A DNA stretch of 11,789 nucleotides from Marinovum sp. (GTDB taxonomy: Bacteria > Pseudomonadota > Alphaproteobacteria > Rhodobacterales > Rhodobacteraceae). This document shows, one piece after another, positions 1-6,977 of this stretch. The stretch spans positions 1-11,789 of the forward strand of contig NYVC01000092.1 of the NCBI GenBank assembly GCA_002684375.1, in the 5' to 3' direction. The translations under genes were made by a program, and so were the position numbers. Numbering within the stretch: position 1 is the stretch's first letter; each line of letters starts with the position of its first letter. Under the pieces are notes generated by a model, which ran no database searches, was not told the DNA's origin, and saw nothing but the letters and a program-made list of their open reading frames with translations.

Positions 1-1
1 T

Positions 2-20
2 GGGCTATGCAAAATAGCCC
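2..20. repeat. Perfect 7-bp inverted repeat at window edge
   Basis: The arms GGGCTAT (2-8) and ATAGCCC (14-20) are exact reverse complements around a 5-nt loop. On the minus strand the hairpin would form at the end of the short frame 5-115, whose stop codon lies inside the stem. It could be a terminator for minus-strand transcription, but the bases that would hold a U-tract lie outside the window, so this cannot be decided. Confidence 0.4.
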
Positions 21-115
21 AAAAGCCCAACCAAATCCGGCGCAACGGGCCATTGCCTGACCGTTGCCATTGTGGACGCGTCAGTGGCATCTCGCTGATA
101 ATCATTCAGGGCCAT
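5..115 (-). CDS. Doubtful 36-aa reading frame, possible remnant
   Basis: The frame runs from an ATG at 115 to a TAG at 5-7 on the minus strand. The product begins MALNDYQRDATDAS. The opening L-N-D-Y-Q pattern is loosely reminiscent of the N-terminus of MazG-like nucleotide pyrophosphohydrolases, but the frame stops before any E-x-x-E metal-binding helix could appear. There is no Shine-Dalgarno sequence ahead of the ATG. The upstream DNA is the 18-bp tandem repeat, which stays open in this frame only because its period is a multiple of three. It may be a gene remnant, a small gene or chance; I favour remnant or chance. Confidence 0.15.
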   Translation of the reverse strand: MALNDYQRDATDASTMATVRQWPVAPDLVGLLGYFA

Positions 116-118
116 TTT

Positions 119-222
119 CGTGCTGGCCCGTTCTTTGTGCTGGTCCGTTTTTCGTACTGGCCCGTTTTTTCGTACTGGCCCGTTTTTTCGTACTGGCCCG
201 TTTTTTCGCACTGGCCCGTTTT
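119..222. repeat. Six-copy tandem repeat, 18-bp unit
   Basis: The consensus unit is CGTACTGGCCCGTTTTTT. Copies lie at 119-136 (variant), 137-152 (variant, 16 bp), 153-170, 171-188, 189-206 (these three identical) and 207-222 (variant, 16 bp). The identical central copies and degenerate edges are typical of a minisatellite growing by slippage. The last copy overlaps the stop codon of the minus-strand PEP mutase-like gene (221-223), so the array lies in that gene's 3' untranslated region. Because the period is a multiple of three, both strands stay open through it, producing spurious repetitive peptides. A partial inverted copy (AACGGGCCA) sits at 43-51. Confidence 0.9.
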
Positions 223-1025
223 AAGACCTCGGTAACAAGCTAAGCACATCATCAGCGCAGGCGCCAAAACGGGTAGCTAAGTCCTTACACGCCAACTGAT
301 ACCCCAGAGGTCCAACGCTGATGCGCGCCACATTACAGCCGGTTTCCAAGTCAATTGGCGTCAGTGGCGCGTCCAGCATTATATTTACCGGCATTTCTAA
401 GGCCGCGCATAAGCGCCCAATCAGACGTTTATCCTTCAAACCTGGGACAAAAAAACCATCAGCACCGGCGTCTTGATAAGCCCGCGCACGGGCAATTGCC
501 TGCTCGATAAGGCCCGCATGTTGCCCATTGTCGACTTGCTGCAAAAACAGGTCTGTCCTTGCGTTGATAAACGTCGGAACCGATGCCCGGAGACAAGCCG
601 CGCGTACTGCAGCAATCCGCGGCACCCGTGTTGATATACTGTAAAGCCCAGCGCCACCAACCGCTTGATCCTCAAAATTCAGCCCGGCAATACCCGTCGC
701 CAACAAAGCTGCAGTAGACCCCTGAATATCCGGGAGGGGACACCGCATGACCGCCTTCAAAATCAGCTGTTACCGGCACGGTGACACAAGCGGCAATGCG
801 CTGCGTTATCGCCAGCATAAAATCGCGTGGCATTAGCTGCCCGTCTTCAAAGCCGTGGGCAGCGGCAACTGCCCAACTGCTGGTTGCAAGGGCTGTTGCA
901 CCCGTCTTTTTCTCAGTCGAGACCACTGCCAAAGCGCTGCCTGCATCCCAAATATTATACAACAAAAGCGGCTGACCTTTCCTGTGCATTTGGGCAAATA
1001 AAATGGACTTTTCAGATTGATTCAT
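221..1025 (-). pseudogene. Isocitrate lyase/PEP mutase family protein, frameshifted
   Basis: Two overlapping minus-strand frames (672-1025 and 221 to about 760) together make one protein of about 267 residues, the usual length for PEP mutase-like members of the isocitrate lyase superfamily. The N-terminal part shows NIWDAGSA (residues 24-31), ALATSSWA (45-52) and TADFEGG (86-92), the Asp-bearing metal/substrate strand. The second frame continues with GIAGLNFEDQAVGG, NARTDLF and DAGADGFFVPGL. Reading changes frame in a C-rich run (plus-strand 731-739); removing one base there gives a continuous GGHAVSPPDIQGSTAAL. The start ATG at 1025 has GGGGAG 8 nt upstream. ada lies 35 bp upstream on the same strand, so co-transcription is likely. 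The substrate is unknown: these enzymes cleave or form C-C or P-C bonds of small oxo-acids. No KKCGH-type lyase cysteine is visible near the shift. The frameshift may be a true mutation, a sequencing error or, less likely, recoding. Confidence 0.75.
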
Positions 1026-1060
1026 GGTCTGGGCTCCCCTGTTTCAACCAATAGTTCCTG

Positions 1061-2110
1061 TCAAAGGTATTTTCGTTCCATTTCCAGCAAACGCTGCTTG
1101 CGCCACAGCCCGCCACCATAGCCAGTAAGTGCCCCATCCGACCCAATCACCCGGTGACAAGGAATCACCAGCGCCAACTGGTTTGCGCCGTTGGCCCGCG
1201 CCACTGCACGCGCCGCACCCGGTCGTCCCATCGCCGCGGCAATCGCGCCATAGCTTCGGGTCTGCCCGGCCGGAATAGCGCGCAAATCCGCCCAAACCGC
1301 ACGTTCGAAACTGCTGCCATGCTCTGCCAAAGCCACCTCAAACTGCGCCCGTTTGCCATCGAAATACTCGACAAGTTCCGCTTTAACCTGCGCCATAGGC
1401 TCAGAGTGTCCCATGCCCACCTCAGCCCCGGTGCGAGATCGCAGCCGTGCCAATTCACCGCGCAGAGCCCGACGGTCAATAAACTCAAGTAAATGCAACA
1501 CTTTTGCATCCGCCACCGCAAGCATCGGACCAAGCGGGGTGTCTATGCAACCGGCTTTAAGCACGGCATCCCGCTTCAACGATCCCGGCGCTTGCCCCAT
1601 CAATCGGGCAAACGCCAACCGGAATGCCGAGGGCGATGAAAAACCTGCGGTCAATTGCGCGTCAATCACCTTGTCGCCGGTGCTCAGCGCACGCAGCCCC
1701 ATCTGCACCCGCCTTTGGCGCGCAAGTTGCAAAAATGTTGCGCCAAAATGGCGTTTAAATCCGCGCCGCACAGTTGACGGATCAAGCCCCATTTGAACAA
1801 GGTCTGCTTCGCTCCAGCGGCGCATCGGCTGAACCTCAAGCTGTGCAAGCAAGCGTGTAATTGCGGGGTCTGTCTGATCAAGGCGACCCAATGGGCGACA
1901 GCGCATGCAGGCCCGAAATCCTGCGGCAAGGCAATCAGCCACACAACCATAAAACCTGCAATTTTCGGGTTTTGGTTTGCGAGCTCCGCAGGTTAAGCGA
2001 CAAAAAATTCCTGTCGAGGTCACCCCGACATAGGCCCGTCCCTCATAATCGTGGCTGCGCTGCAATAATGCGGCATAAAGTGTCGGGTGATCGGGCAATG
2101 AAAATAACAT
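1061..2110 (-). CDS. ada: Ada: methylphosphotriester/O6-methylguanine methyltransferase and regulator
   Basis: This 349-residue bifunctional protein repairs alkylated DNA by irreversible methyl transfer to its own cysteines. In the family, methylation of the N-terminal cysteine turns it into an activator of the adaptive response. The N-terminal zinc domain has Cys37, Cys41, Cys68 and Cys71 in the pattern FCRLTC and FRACMRC; by analogy with E. coli Cys38, Cys37 is the phosphotriester acceptor. An AraC-type helix-turn-helix region spans about 84-178. The C-terminal methyltransferase domain (about 189-349) ends with IPCHRVIG, placing the O6-methylguanine acceptor at Cys318 (E. coli Cys321). Length and domain order match the full-length family. 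The ATG at 2110 has only a weak ribosome-binding site. The amidase gene is divergent, and the PEP mutase-like gene follows after 35 bp. I could not find a convincing E. coli-type Ada box upstream. Confidence 0.95.
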   Translation of the reverse strand: MLFSLPDHPTLYAALLQRSHDYEGRAYVGVTSTGIFCRLTCGARKPKPENCRFYGCVADCLAAGFRACMRCRPLGRLDQTDPAITRLLAQLEVQPMRRWSEADLVQMGLDPSTVRRGFKRHFGATFLQLARQRRVQMGLRALSTGDKVIDAQLTAGFSSPSAFRLAFARLMGQAPGSLKRDAVLKAGCIDTPLGPMLAVADAKVLHLLEFIDRRALRGELARLRSRTGAEVGMGHSEPMAQVKAELVEYFDGKRAQFEVALAEHGSSFERAVWADLRAIPAGQTRSYGAIAAAMGRPGAARAVARANGANQLALVIPCHRVIGSDGALTGYGGGLWRKQRLLEMERKYL

Positions 2111-2228
2111 AGCAACGAACCTACGCGATTCGTGGACGTCTTGGCGTCGAAAATCGGGCAGTGATGTTGTTTTTTCACCCCGCCCCGACAGACGCTTAGG
2201 AGCGAACGCTGATGTGGGGGCAATTATT

Positions 2229-2242
2229 GATAAAAATTTATC
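2229..2242. promoter_or_regulatory. AT-rich dyad in the ada/amidase divergent region
   Basis: GATAAA and TTTATC are perfect inverted arms separated by AA, in an A/T-rich patch inside otherwise GC-rich DNA. The site lies about 50 bp upstream of the amidase ATG and about 120 bp upstream of the ada ATG. The 2-nt spacer is too short for a hairpin, so a dimeric protein-binding site is the more natural reading. No regulator can be named. I did not find clear -35/-10 pairs for either gene in the rest of 2111-2291. Confidence 0.25.
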
Positions 2243-2291
2243 TTTGCAAGCGACGCGCAGGCCGCTAGCGTTCTAACAAAGAGAGGCCCGA

Positions 2292-3722
2292 ATGACAGAC
2301 ACTCCCCTTTGGCAATACAGCGCCTGTGAGATCGCCGCCGCCACGCAAAATGGCGACATCAGCGCTGAAGCCGCAACAGTGGCCGCGGTGAACCGCATGC
2401 GTCAGGTCAGCCCAGAGCTCAACGCCGTGGTGGAGGATCTTGGAGACGTCGCTATTGAGCGCGCCGCAGACATGGACCGGCAGCGCAGCGCGGGGCAGGC
2501 TTGCGGTCCGCTGCACGGGGTGGCGGTGACAATTAAGATCAACGTGGATCAAGCCGGGCATGCCACCTCGAACGGGGTGGTGGCGCTAAAAGACAATATT
2601 GCCCACCAAGACGCGCCGCTGGTGCGCAACCTCACCAGAGCAGGCGCAGTGGTGATCGGGCGCACCAACACGCCAGAATTTTCGTTTCGCGCCGATACCG
2701 ACAATCCGCTACACGGGCGGACCCACAACCCTTGGGGAAGGCATGTATCACCAGGTGGATCCTCGGGCGGCGCCGCATCGGCGGTGATGTCAGGCTGCGG
2801 TGCTTTGGCCCATGGCAATGATATTGGCGGCTCTCTGCGCTTTCCCGCCGCAGCCACGGGCGCCGTGACGGTTAAACCGGGCCTCGGACGCGTGCCTGCC
2901 TATAATCCCAGCCAAAAAGCCGAACGCGGCATGCTGGCGCAGGCGATGTCAGTACAGGGCCTGATAACCCGCACTGCGGCCGATCTAAAGCTGTCTATGC
3001 CCGCTCTCATCGCACCCGATATTCGCGACCCCTTTCACGTGCCCCTGCCCTATAAAGGCGATGAGATCAACGGGCCTGTCCGCGTGGCAGTCAGCAAAGC
3101 CTGCTTTGGGTTCGACCTGCACCCCGAGGTCTCTAAGGCAATTGATCTGGCTGCCGATGCCCTCAGCGATGCCGGATATGACATCGAGGAAATGACCCCG
3201 CCACTGGCGCAGGAAACCGCCGAATGCGGGTATCGCGCTTTACTTGGCGAAGTGTCAGAACTGCTTGGTCCCGACATTCGCACCCATGGGTCCGAGACAA
3301 TCAACGCAATATTTGAAGAATATTTCCGCCAATTCCCGCCCTTTCAGGGCCGCTCCCTACTTGACGCGATGGCCAAGCGCAGCTTTTACGCGCGAGAATG
3401 GGCATTGTTTTTAAATGAATATCCCTTGGTGCTCTGCCCTTTTATGCTGCAGCCTTTTTTCACTCCCAACCGCGACGCCGAAGGCCCCGAAGGCGTCAGG
3501 GAGGCACTGGGCTCGGCGCTGTGGTCTTTTTCGATGAATTTCACCGGCCTGCCCGCAGGATGTCTGCCAACGCATCTCGCCGCGCTGCCACAGGGTGCTC
3601 AGCCGATCAACGTGCAGCTGATAGGGCGGCGCTGGCGCGAAGACCTAATCGTTGACGCGATGATTGCCATTGAGGCCCGTTTGGGGCGCCTGTGCGAAAG
3701 TCTTTGGGAGCAGCGCTCTTGA
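2292..3722 (+). CDS. Amidase-signature family hydrolase
   Basis: This 476-residue protein belongs to the amidase-signature family, cytoplasmic serine hydrolases that cleave carboxylic amides to acid plus ammonia or amine. The Ser-cisSer-Lys triad is visible: Lys82 in GVAVTIKINVD, cis-Ser157 in PGGSSGG (154-160) and nucleophile Ser181 in GNDIGGSLRFPA. The spacings of 75 and 24 residues are those of the classic family members. The C-terminal part carries the usual GLPAG and NVQLIGRRWRED segments. The ATG at 2292 is preceded by GAGAGG, a good ribosome-binding site. The substrate cannot be inferred. It is not a convincing GatA, since no gatB or gatC is nearby and it is monocistronic here. It diverges from ada and converges on nadK. 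No signal peptide is seen. Confidence 0.9.
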   Translation: MTDTPLWQYSACEIAAATQNGDISAEAATVAAVNRMRQVSPELNAVVEDLGDVAIERAADMDRQRSAGQACGPLHGVAVTIKINVDQAGHATSNGVVALKDNIAHQDAPLVRNLTRAGAVVIGRTNTPEFSFRADTDNPLHGRTHNPWGRHVSPGGSSGGAASAVMSGCGALAHGNDIGGSLRFPAAATGAVTVKPGLGRVPAYNPSQKAERGMLAQAMSVQGLITRTAADLKLSMPALIAPDIRDPFHVPLPYKGDEINGPVRVAVSKACFGFDLHPEVSKAIDLAADALSDAGYDIEEMTPPLAQETAECGYRALLGEVSELLGPDIRTHGSETINAIFEEYFRQFPPFQGRSLLDAMAKRSFYAREWALFLNEYPLVLCPFMLQPFFTPNRDAEGPEGVREALGSALWSFSMNFTGLPAGCLPTHLAALPQGAQPINVQLIGRRWREDLIVDAMIAIEARLGRLCESLWEQRS

Positions 3723-3739
3723 TCCGATAAAATCTAATT

Positions 3740-3763
3740 GCAATAGCAGCTTGCCTTTATTGC
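3740..3763. terminator. Weak hairpin between convergent amidase and nadK
   Basis: The 46-bp gap between the two converging genes contains GCAATA (3740-3745) and TATTGC (3758-3763), exact reverse complements around a 12-nt loop. There is no U-tract on either side and the stem is AT-rich, so termination in both directions is only a guess from position. Confidence 0.2.
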
Positions 3764-3768
3764 GAACA

Positions 3769-4530
3769 CTAGACGAACTGCTCACGCAGCAAACGCTCTT
3801 CCAAACCATGACCGGGGTCAAACAGTATTTTATGGCTAACCTGCGTATCCGAGGAAATTTGCACCGACACCACATTTTCAACCGCCAGGGAATCGGCATA
3901 AGCCATCACCGGGCGGCGTTCAGGTTCCAAAACATCAAATCCAACTCTTGCACATTTTGGTAATAAAGCACCGCGCCAGCGACGGGGGCGATAGGCTGCC
4001 ATCGCGGTGAGCGCCAAGACATCGGACCCAATTGGCAAGATTGGACCATGTGCAGAATAATTATAGGCCGTTGAGCCCGCCGGTGTGGCCAGCAGCGCAC
4101 CATCGCACACCAACTCGTCAAGCCTTGCCCGCCCGTCAACGGAGATACGCAATTTGGCCGCTTGCGGGCCCGCACGAAGCAGCGATACTTCGTTGATTGC
4201 CAGCGAAAAATGCGTTTTCCCGGTCACGTCTGTGGCTTGCATCGCCAAGGGATTGATTACGGTCTGTTCCGCCAGCGCCAGACGCTGTGGCAGCGTCTCG
4301 ACGGAAAATTCATTCATCAAAAACCCAATTGTTCCTCGATTCATACCATAAACGGCAAGCCCCAGCGCTTGTGTGCGCTGCAAGGTCTGCAACATGAATC
4401 CATCACCACCGAGGGCAACAATCACGTCTGCTGCCGCCTCATCGCAATCGCCATGCAGCTCGGTGAGTGCGGCCCGCGCGCGCTGTGCGGCCTCGGCCTC
4501 GCTTGCCGAAAAGGCAATCTTCAAATCCAT
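3769..4530 (-). CDS. nadK: NAD kinase
   Basis: NAD kinase phosphorylates the 2'-OH of the adenosine ribose of NAD to make NADP, in the cytoplasm. From the ATG at 4530 the protein has 253 residues, the compact size usual in alphaproteobacteria. Diagnostic motifs are GGDG (41-44), the NE pair (113-114) in LAINEVSLLRAG, and TPAGSTAYNYSAHGPILP (149-166). The C-terminal domain reads RPRRWRGALLP and then DVLEPERRPVMAYADS. The frame stays open upstream to a TTG at 4563. I prefer the ATG because AGGGA (4541-4545) sits 10 nt before it and because the sequence MDLKIAFSAS begins directly with the first family strand. It is divergent from glyA, and its tail converges on the amidase with 46 bp between. 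Confidence 0.95.
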   Translation of the reverse strand: MDLKIAFSASEAEAAQRARAALTELHGDCDEAAADVIVALGGDGFMLQTLQRTQALGLAVYGMNRGTIGFLMNEFSVETLPQRLALAEQTVINPLAMQATDVTGKTHFSLAINEVSLLRAGPQAAKLRISVDGRARLDELVCDGALLATPAGSTAYNYSAHGPILPIGSDVLALTAMAAYRPRRWRGALLPKCARVGFDVLEPERRPVMAYADSLAVENVVSVQISSDTQVSHKILFDPGHGLEERLLREQFV

Positions 4531-4710
4531 GTGCCAGCGATCCCTATCTGCATGTCTCGGCAAAATAACTCAAGCACAGCCGTTAGAAAATTACCAGTGT
4601 TGCCGCGCCTATTCAGCACAGGGTCGCATTCAGATGTTTTCACAGCCCTGCCTTTCCTTTACGCCAAAGTCACCTAACTCAGGTCCAGAAATGCCTAGAC
4701 TCGCAATAGT

Positions 4711-4727
4711 AGGAGACAACAGCCATG
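4711..4727 (+). promoter_or_regulatory. Ribosome-binding site and start of glyA
   Basis: AGGAGA at 4711-4716 lies 8 nt before the ATG at 4725. It is the strongest Shine-Dalgarno in the nadK/glyA divergent region (4531-4724). I saw no convincing riboswitch or clear -35/-10 pair in the rest of that region. Confidence 0.6.
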
Positions 4728-6020
4728 GAAACCGCCTCTCACGCGCCCGGATTTTTCACCCAATCACTGCAGGACAGTGACCCCGATGTCTTCGGCTCGG
4801 TCACCGGTGAGCTGGGACGTCAGCGCGAAGAAATTGAATTGATCGCCTCCGAAAATATCGCCTCAGTCGCCGTCATGGAGGCCCAAGGCTGTGTGATGAC
4901 CAACAAATACGCCGAAGGCTATGTCGGCCGGCGCTATTATGGCGGATGCCAATTCGTCGATGTGGCCGAAACGCTGGCGATTGAACGCGCCTGTCAACTG
5001 TTTGAATGCGAATTTGCCAACGTGCAGCCCAATTCGGGCAGTCAAGCCAATCAGGGCGTGTTTACGGCACTGCTGCAGCCTGGCGACACCATTCTCGGGA
5101 TGAGCCTTGATGCCGGTGGGCACCTGACCCATGGTGCGGCCCCGAACCAATCGGGCAAATGGTTCAATGCAGTGCAGTACGGGGTGCGCCGCGAAGACAA
5201 CATGATTGATTATGACGAAGTCGCAGCACTGGCAAAAGAGCATCAACCGAAGTTGCTTATTGCTGGGGGCTCAGCCGTGCCACGTCAAATTGATTTTGCC
5301 AAAATGCGCGAAATAGCTGACAGTGTCGGCGCCTATTTGCATGTTGATATGGCCCATTTCGCCGGTCTGGTCGCGGCCGGTGCCCACCCAAGTCCATTCC
5401 CCCATGCGCATGTCGCTACCACCACCACTCATAAAACGCTCCGCGGCCCCCGCGGCGGGATGATTCTGACCAACGACGCGACGCTGGCCAAAAAGTTCAA
5501 CAGTGCGATCTTTCCCGGCATTCAAGGCGGGCCACTAATGCATGTGATTGCCGCCAAAGCCGTTGCGTTTGGCGAGGCGCAGCGACCAGAGTTCAAAACC
5601 TACATCAGCGACGTGATCACAAACGCCCAAGCCCTGAGCGATCAATTGATCAAAGGCGGGCTCGACACTGTGACCCACGGCACCGATACGCATGTTGTTC
5701 TGGTTGACCTAAGGCCCAAAAGCGTAAAGGGCAACGCTACAGAAAAAGCGCTGCAGCGCGCGCATATCACCTGCAACAAAAACGGCGTGCCGTTTGATCC
5801 CGAAAAACCAATGGTCACCAGTGGCATCCGTTTGGGATCTCCCGCCGGCACCACCCGGGGCTTTGGCGAGAAGGAATTTCGTCAGATTGCCGACTGGATT
5901 ATCGAGGTTGTGGACGGTTTGGCCGCAAATGGCGAAGATGGTAACGCCGCGGTGGAAAATAAAGTCAAGGCGGACGTCAAGGCCTTGTGCGCCCGCTTTC
6001 CAATTTATCCAAACCTCTAG
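4725..6020 (+). CDS. glyA: Serine hydroxymethyltransferase
   Basis: This PLP enzyme interconverts serine plus tetrahydrofolate with glycine plus 5,10-methylene-THF, the main source of one-carbon units. The protein is 431 residues, normal for bacterial SHMT. Visible landmarks are [10 protein letters not shown] (38-47), [13 protein letters not shown] (62-74), the [12 protein letters not shown] segment with Asp208 and His211, and [14 protein letters not shown] with the PLP lysine at Lys237. [11 protein letters not shown] (181-191) is the alphaproteobacterial form of the segment before the PLP-binding Asp. A strong ribosome-binding site supports the ATG at 4725. The gene is divergent from nadK. 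An alpha/beta hydrolase starts 32 bp after its TAG on the same strand, so read-through transcription is likely. Confidence 0.97.
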   Translation: METASHAPGFFTQSLQDSDPDVFGSVTGELGRQREEIELIASENIASVAVMEAQGCVMTNKYAEGYVGRRYYGGCQFVDVAETLAIERACQLFECEFANVQPNSGSQANQGVFTALLQPGDTILGMSLDAGGHLTHGAAPNQSGKWFNAVQYGVRREDNMIDYDEVAALAKEHQPKLLIAGGSAVPRQIDFAKMREIADSVGAYLHVDMAHFAGLVAAGAHPSPFPHAHVATTTTHKTLRGPRGGMILTNDATLAKKFNSAIFPGIQGGPLMHVIAAKAVAFGEAQRPEFKTYISDVITNAQALSDQLIKGGLDTVTHGTDTHVVLVDLRPKSVKGNATEKALQRAHITCNKNGVPFDPEKPMVTSGIRLGSPAGTTRGFGEKEFRQIADWIIEVVDGLAANGEDGNAAVENKVKADVKALCARFPIYPNL

Positions 6021-6052
6021 AAGACAGCCGATCCGCAGAATCCGGAGCCGCC

Positions 6053-6817
6053 ATGCTGCATAAGGTTATCCATGGGTCGGCAGACAACAAGCCGCTGTTA
6101 ATCGTGCATGGTTTATTTGGCTCTGCACGCAACTGGGGCGTGATCGCAAAGCGTCTGTCTGACATGCGGCAGGTGGTTGCGGTCGACCTGCGCAACCACG
6201 GCCAAAGCCCCTGGAGCGACCGCCATAGGTATACTGATATGGCCAGCGATCTGGCCGAAGTGATCACCAGCCACGGCACGCCCATGGATGTGCTTGGTCA
6301 TTCAATGGGCGGTAAAGCGGCGATGACACTGGCGCTGACCCGCCCAGAATTGGTGGGTCGCTTGATCGTCGCAGATATCGCCCCTGTTGCCTATGAGCAC
6401 GACCAAAGCCAACACATCAAGACCATGCGCGCTGTGGATTTATCACAGGTCAAAAAACGGTCGGACGTCACAGCACAATTGGCCCAACATATCGACGATC
6501 CGACCTTGCAAAGCTTTTTCGCCCAGTCGCTGGATTTTGCAAGCGGCAGATGGCGCCTTAACCTTGATGCGCTCGAGCGTGACATGCCAGCAATTTTAGG
6601 ATTTCCGGAATTTGATACAATATTTTCCAACCAGACATTATTTCTATCGGGTGCGGAATCGAACTATGTTACCCAGACCACCCGCGCGAACATTAAGCGG
6701 TTATTTCCCAACGCCAAGTTCGCCAAAATCCCCAATACCGGGCACTGGCTGCACGCAGAGGCGCCCCGCGAGTTTGAAGCGTCTGTCAGGGCATTTCTGA
6801 CGATGTCATTCACCTAA
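6053..6817 (+). CDS. Alpha/beta hydrolase, YbfF-type esterase
   Basis: This 254-residue alpha/beta-fold hydrolase resembles E. coli YbfF, a short esterase/acyl-CoA thioesterase. The oxyanion strand is LLIVHGLFGSARNW (15-28). Then come VAVDLRNHGQS (42-52), the nucleophile elbow GHSMGG with Ser84, VADIAPVAY (107-114) with Asp108 at the place of the YbfF acidic residue, and TGHWLHAEAP with the catalytic His231. No signal peptide is present, so it is cytoplasmic. The frame is open from a GTG inside glyA at 5987. I chose the ATG at 6053 because GGAG lies 6 nt upstream and homologous sequence begins there. It follows glyA by 32 bp. The natural substrate is unknown. Confidence 0.88.
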   Translation: MLHKVIHGSADNKPLLIVHGLFGSARNWGVIAKRLSDMRQVVAVDLRNHGQSPWSDRHRYTDMASDLAEVITSHGTPMDVLGHSMGGKAAMTLALTRPELVGRLIVADIAPVAYEHDQSQHIKTMRAVDLSQVKKRSDVTAQLAQHIDDPTLQSFFAQSLDFASGRWRLNLDALERDMPAILGFPEFDTIFSNQTLFLSGAESNYVTQTTRANIKRLFPNAKFAKIPNTGHWLHAEAPREFEASVRAFLTMSFT

Positions 6818-6835
6818 GAGCTGCAGCGGATCATT

Positions 6836-6850
6836 GCAGAATTTTTCTGC
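6836..6850. repeat. Hairpin after the hydrolase gene
   Basis: GCAGAA and TTCTGC are perfect arms around TTT, 19 bp after the hydrolase stop. No T-tract follows, so it is at most a weak or Rho-assisted terminator or an RNA-stabilising stem. Confidence 0.3.
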
Positions 6851-6920
6851 GATGAGATAGACATGCCCCACCTTGATCGCATGAATTTCACGCAAACCCC
6901 AGTTCGATTTCACAGCAAAT

Positions 6921-6936
6921 AAGATCGCGTGATCTT
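6921..6936. repeat. Inverted repeat upstream of lepA
   Basis: AAGATC and GATCTT are perfect arms around GCGT, 41 bp before the lepA ATG. It may be a short stem in the lepA leader or an operator-like dyad; nothing else in 6818-6977 distinguishes these. No clear promoter pair was found in this gap. Confidence 0.3.
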
Positions 6937-6977
6937 CGAGCCTTGACCAATCCCGAAAACCAAATCATATCCCTATC

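Noticed and set aside
53..235. Open frame on the plus strand encoding repeated SYWPVF units, and a matching minus frame encoding RKNGPV units
   Set aside because: Both are read-through of the 18-bp tandem repeat, whose period is a multiple of three. They have no ribosome-binding site and no non-repetitive conserved part.
1165..1533. Long open frames overlapping ada (1165-1533 minus, 1154-1492 plus, 1353-1796 plus)
   Set aside because: They lie entirely inside ada, which has full-length family motifs in its own frame; they are GC-rich shadow frames.
2292..3722. Amidase as GatA of the Glu-tRNA amidotransferase
   Set aside because: No gatB or gatC neighbours; the GNDIGGS variant and the overall sequence fit the general amidase family better.
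4531..4563. Upstream TTG start for nadK (11 extra residues)
   Set aside because: The TTG has no good Shine-Dalgarno, whereas the ATG at 4530 has AGGGA upstream and starts at the first conserved strand.
4531..4724. Possible riboswitch (glycine, THF or SAM-related) ahead of glyA
   Set aside because: No conserved core or stable multi-stem arrangement could be recognised by eye in the short leader.
5987..6052. GTG start for the alpha/beta hydrolase within glyA
   Set aside because: The 22 extra residues are low-similarity sequence overlapping glyA; the ATG at 6053 has GGAG upstream and fits the family N-terminus.
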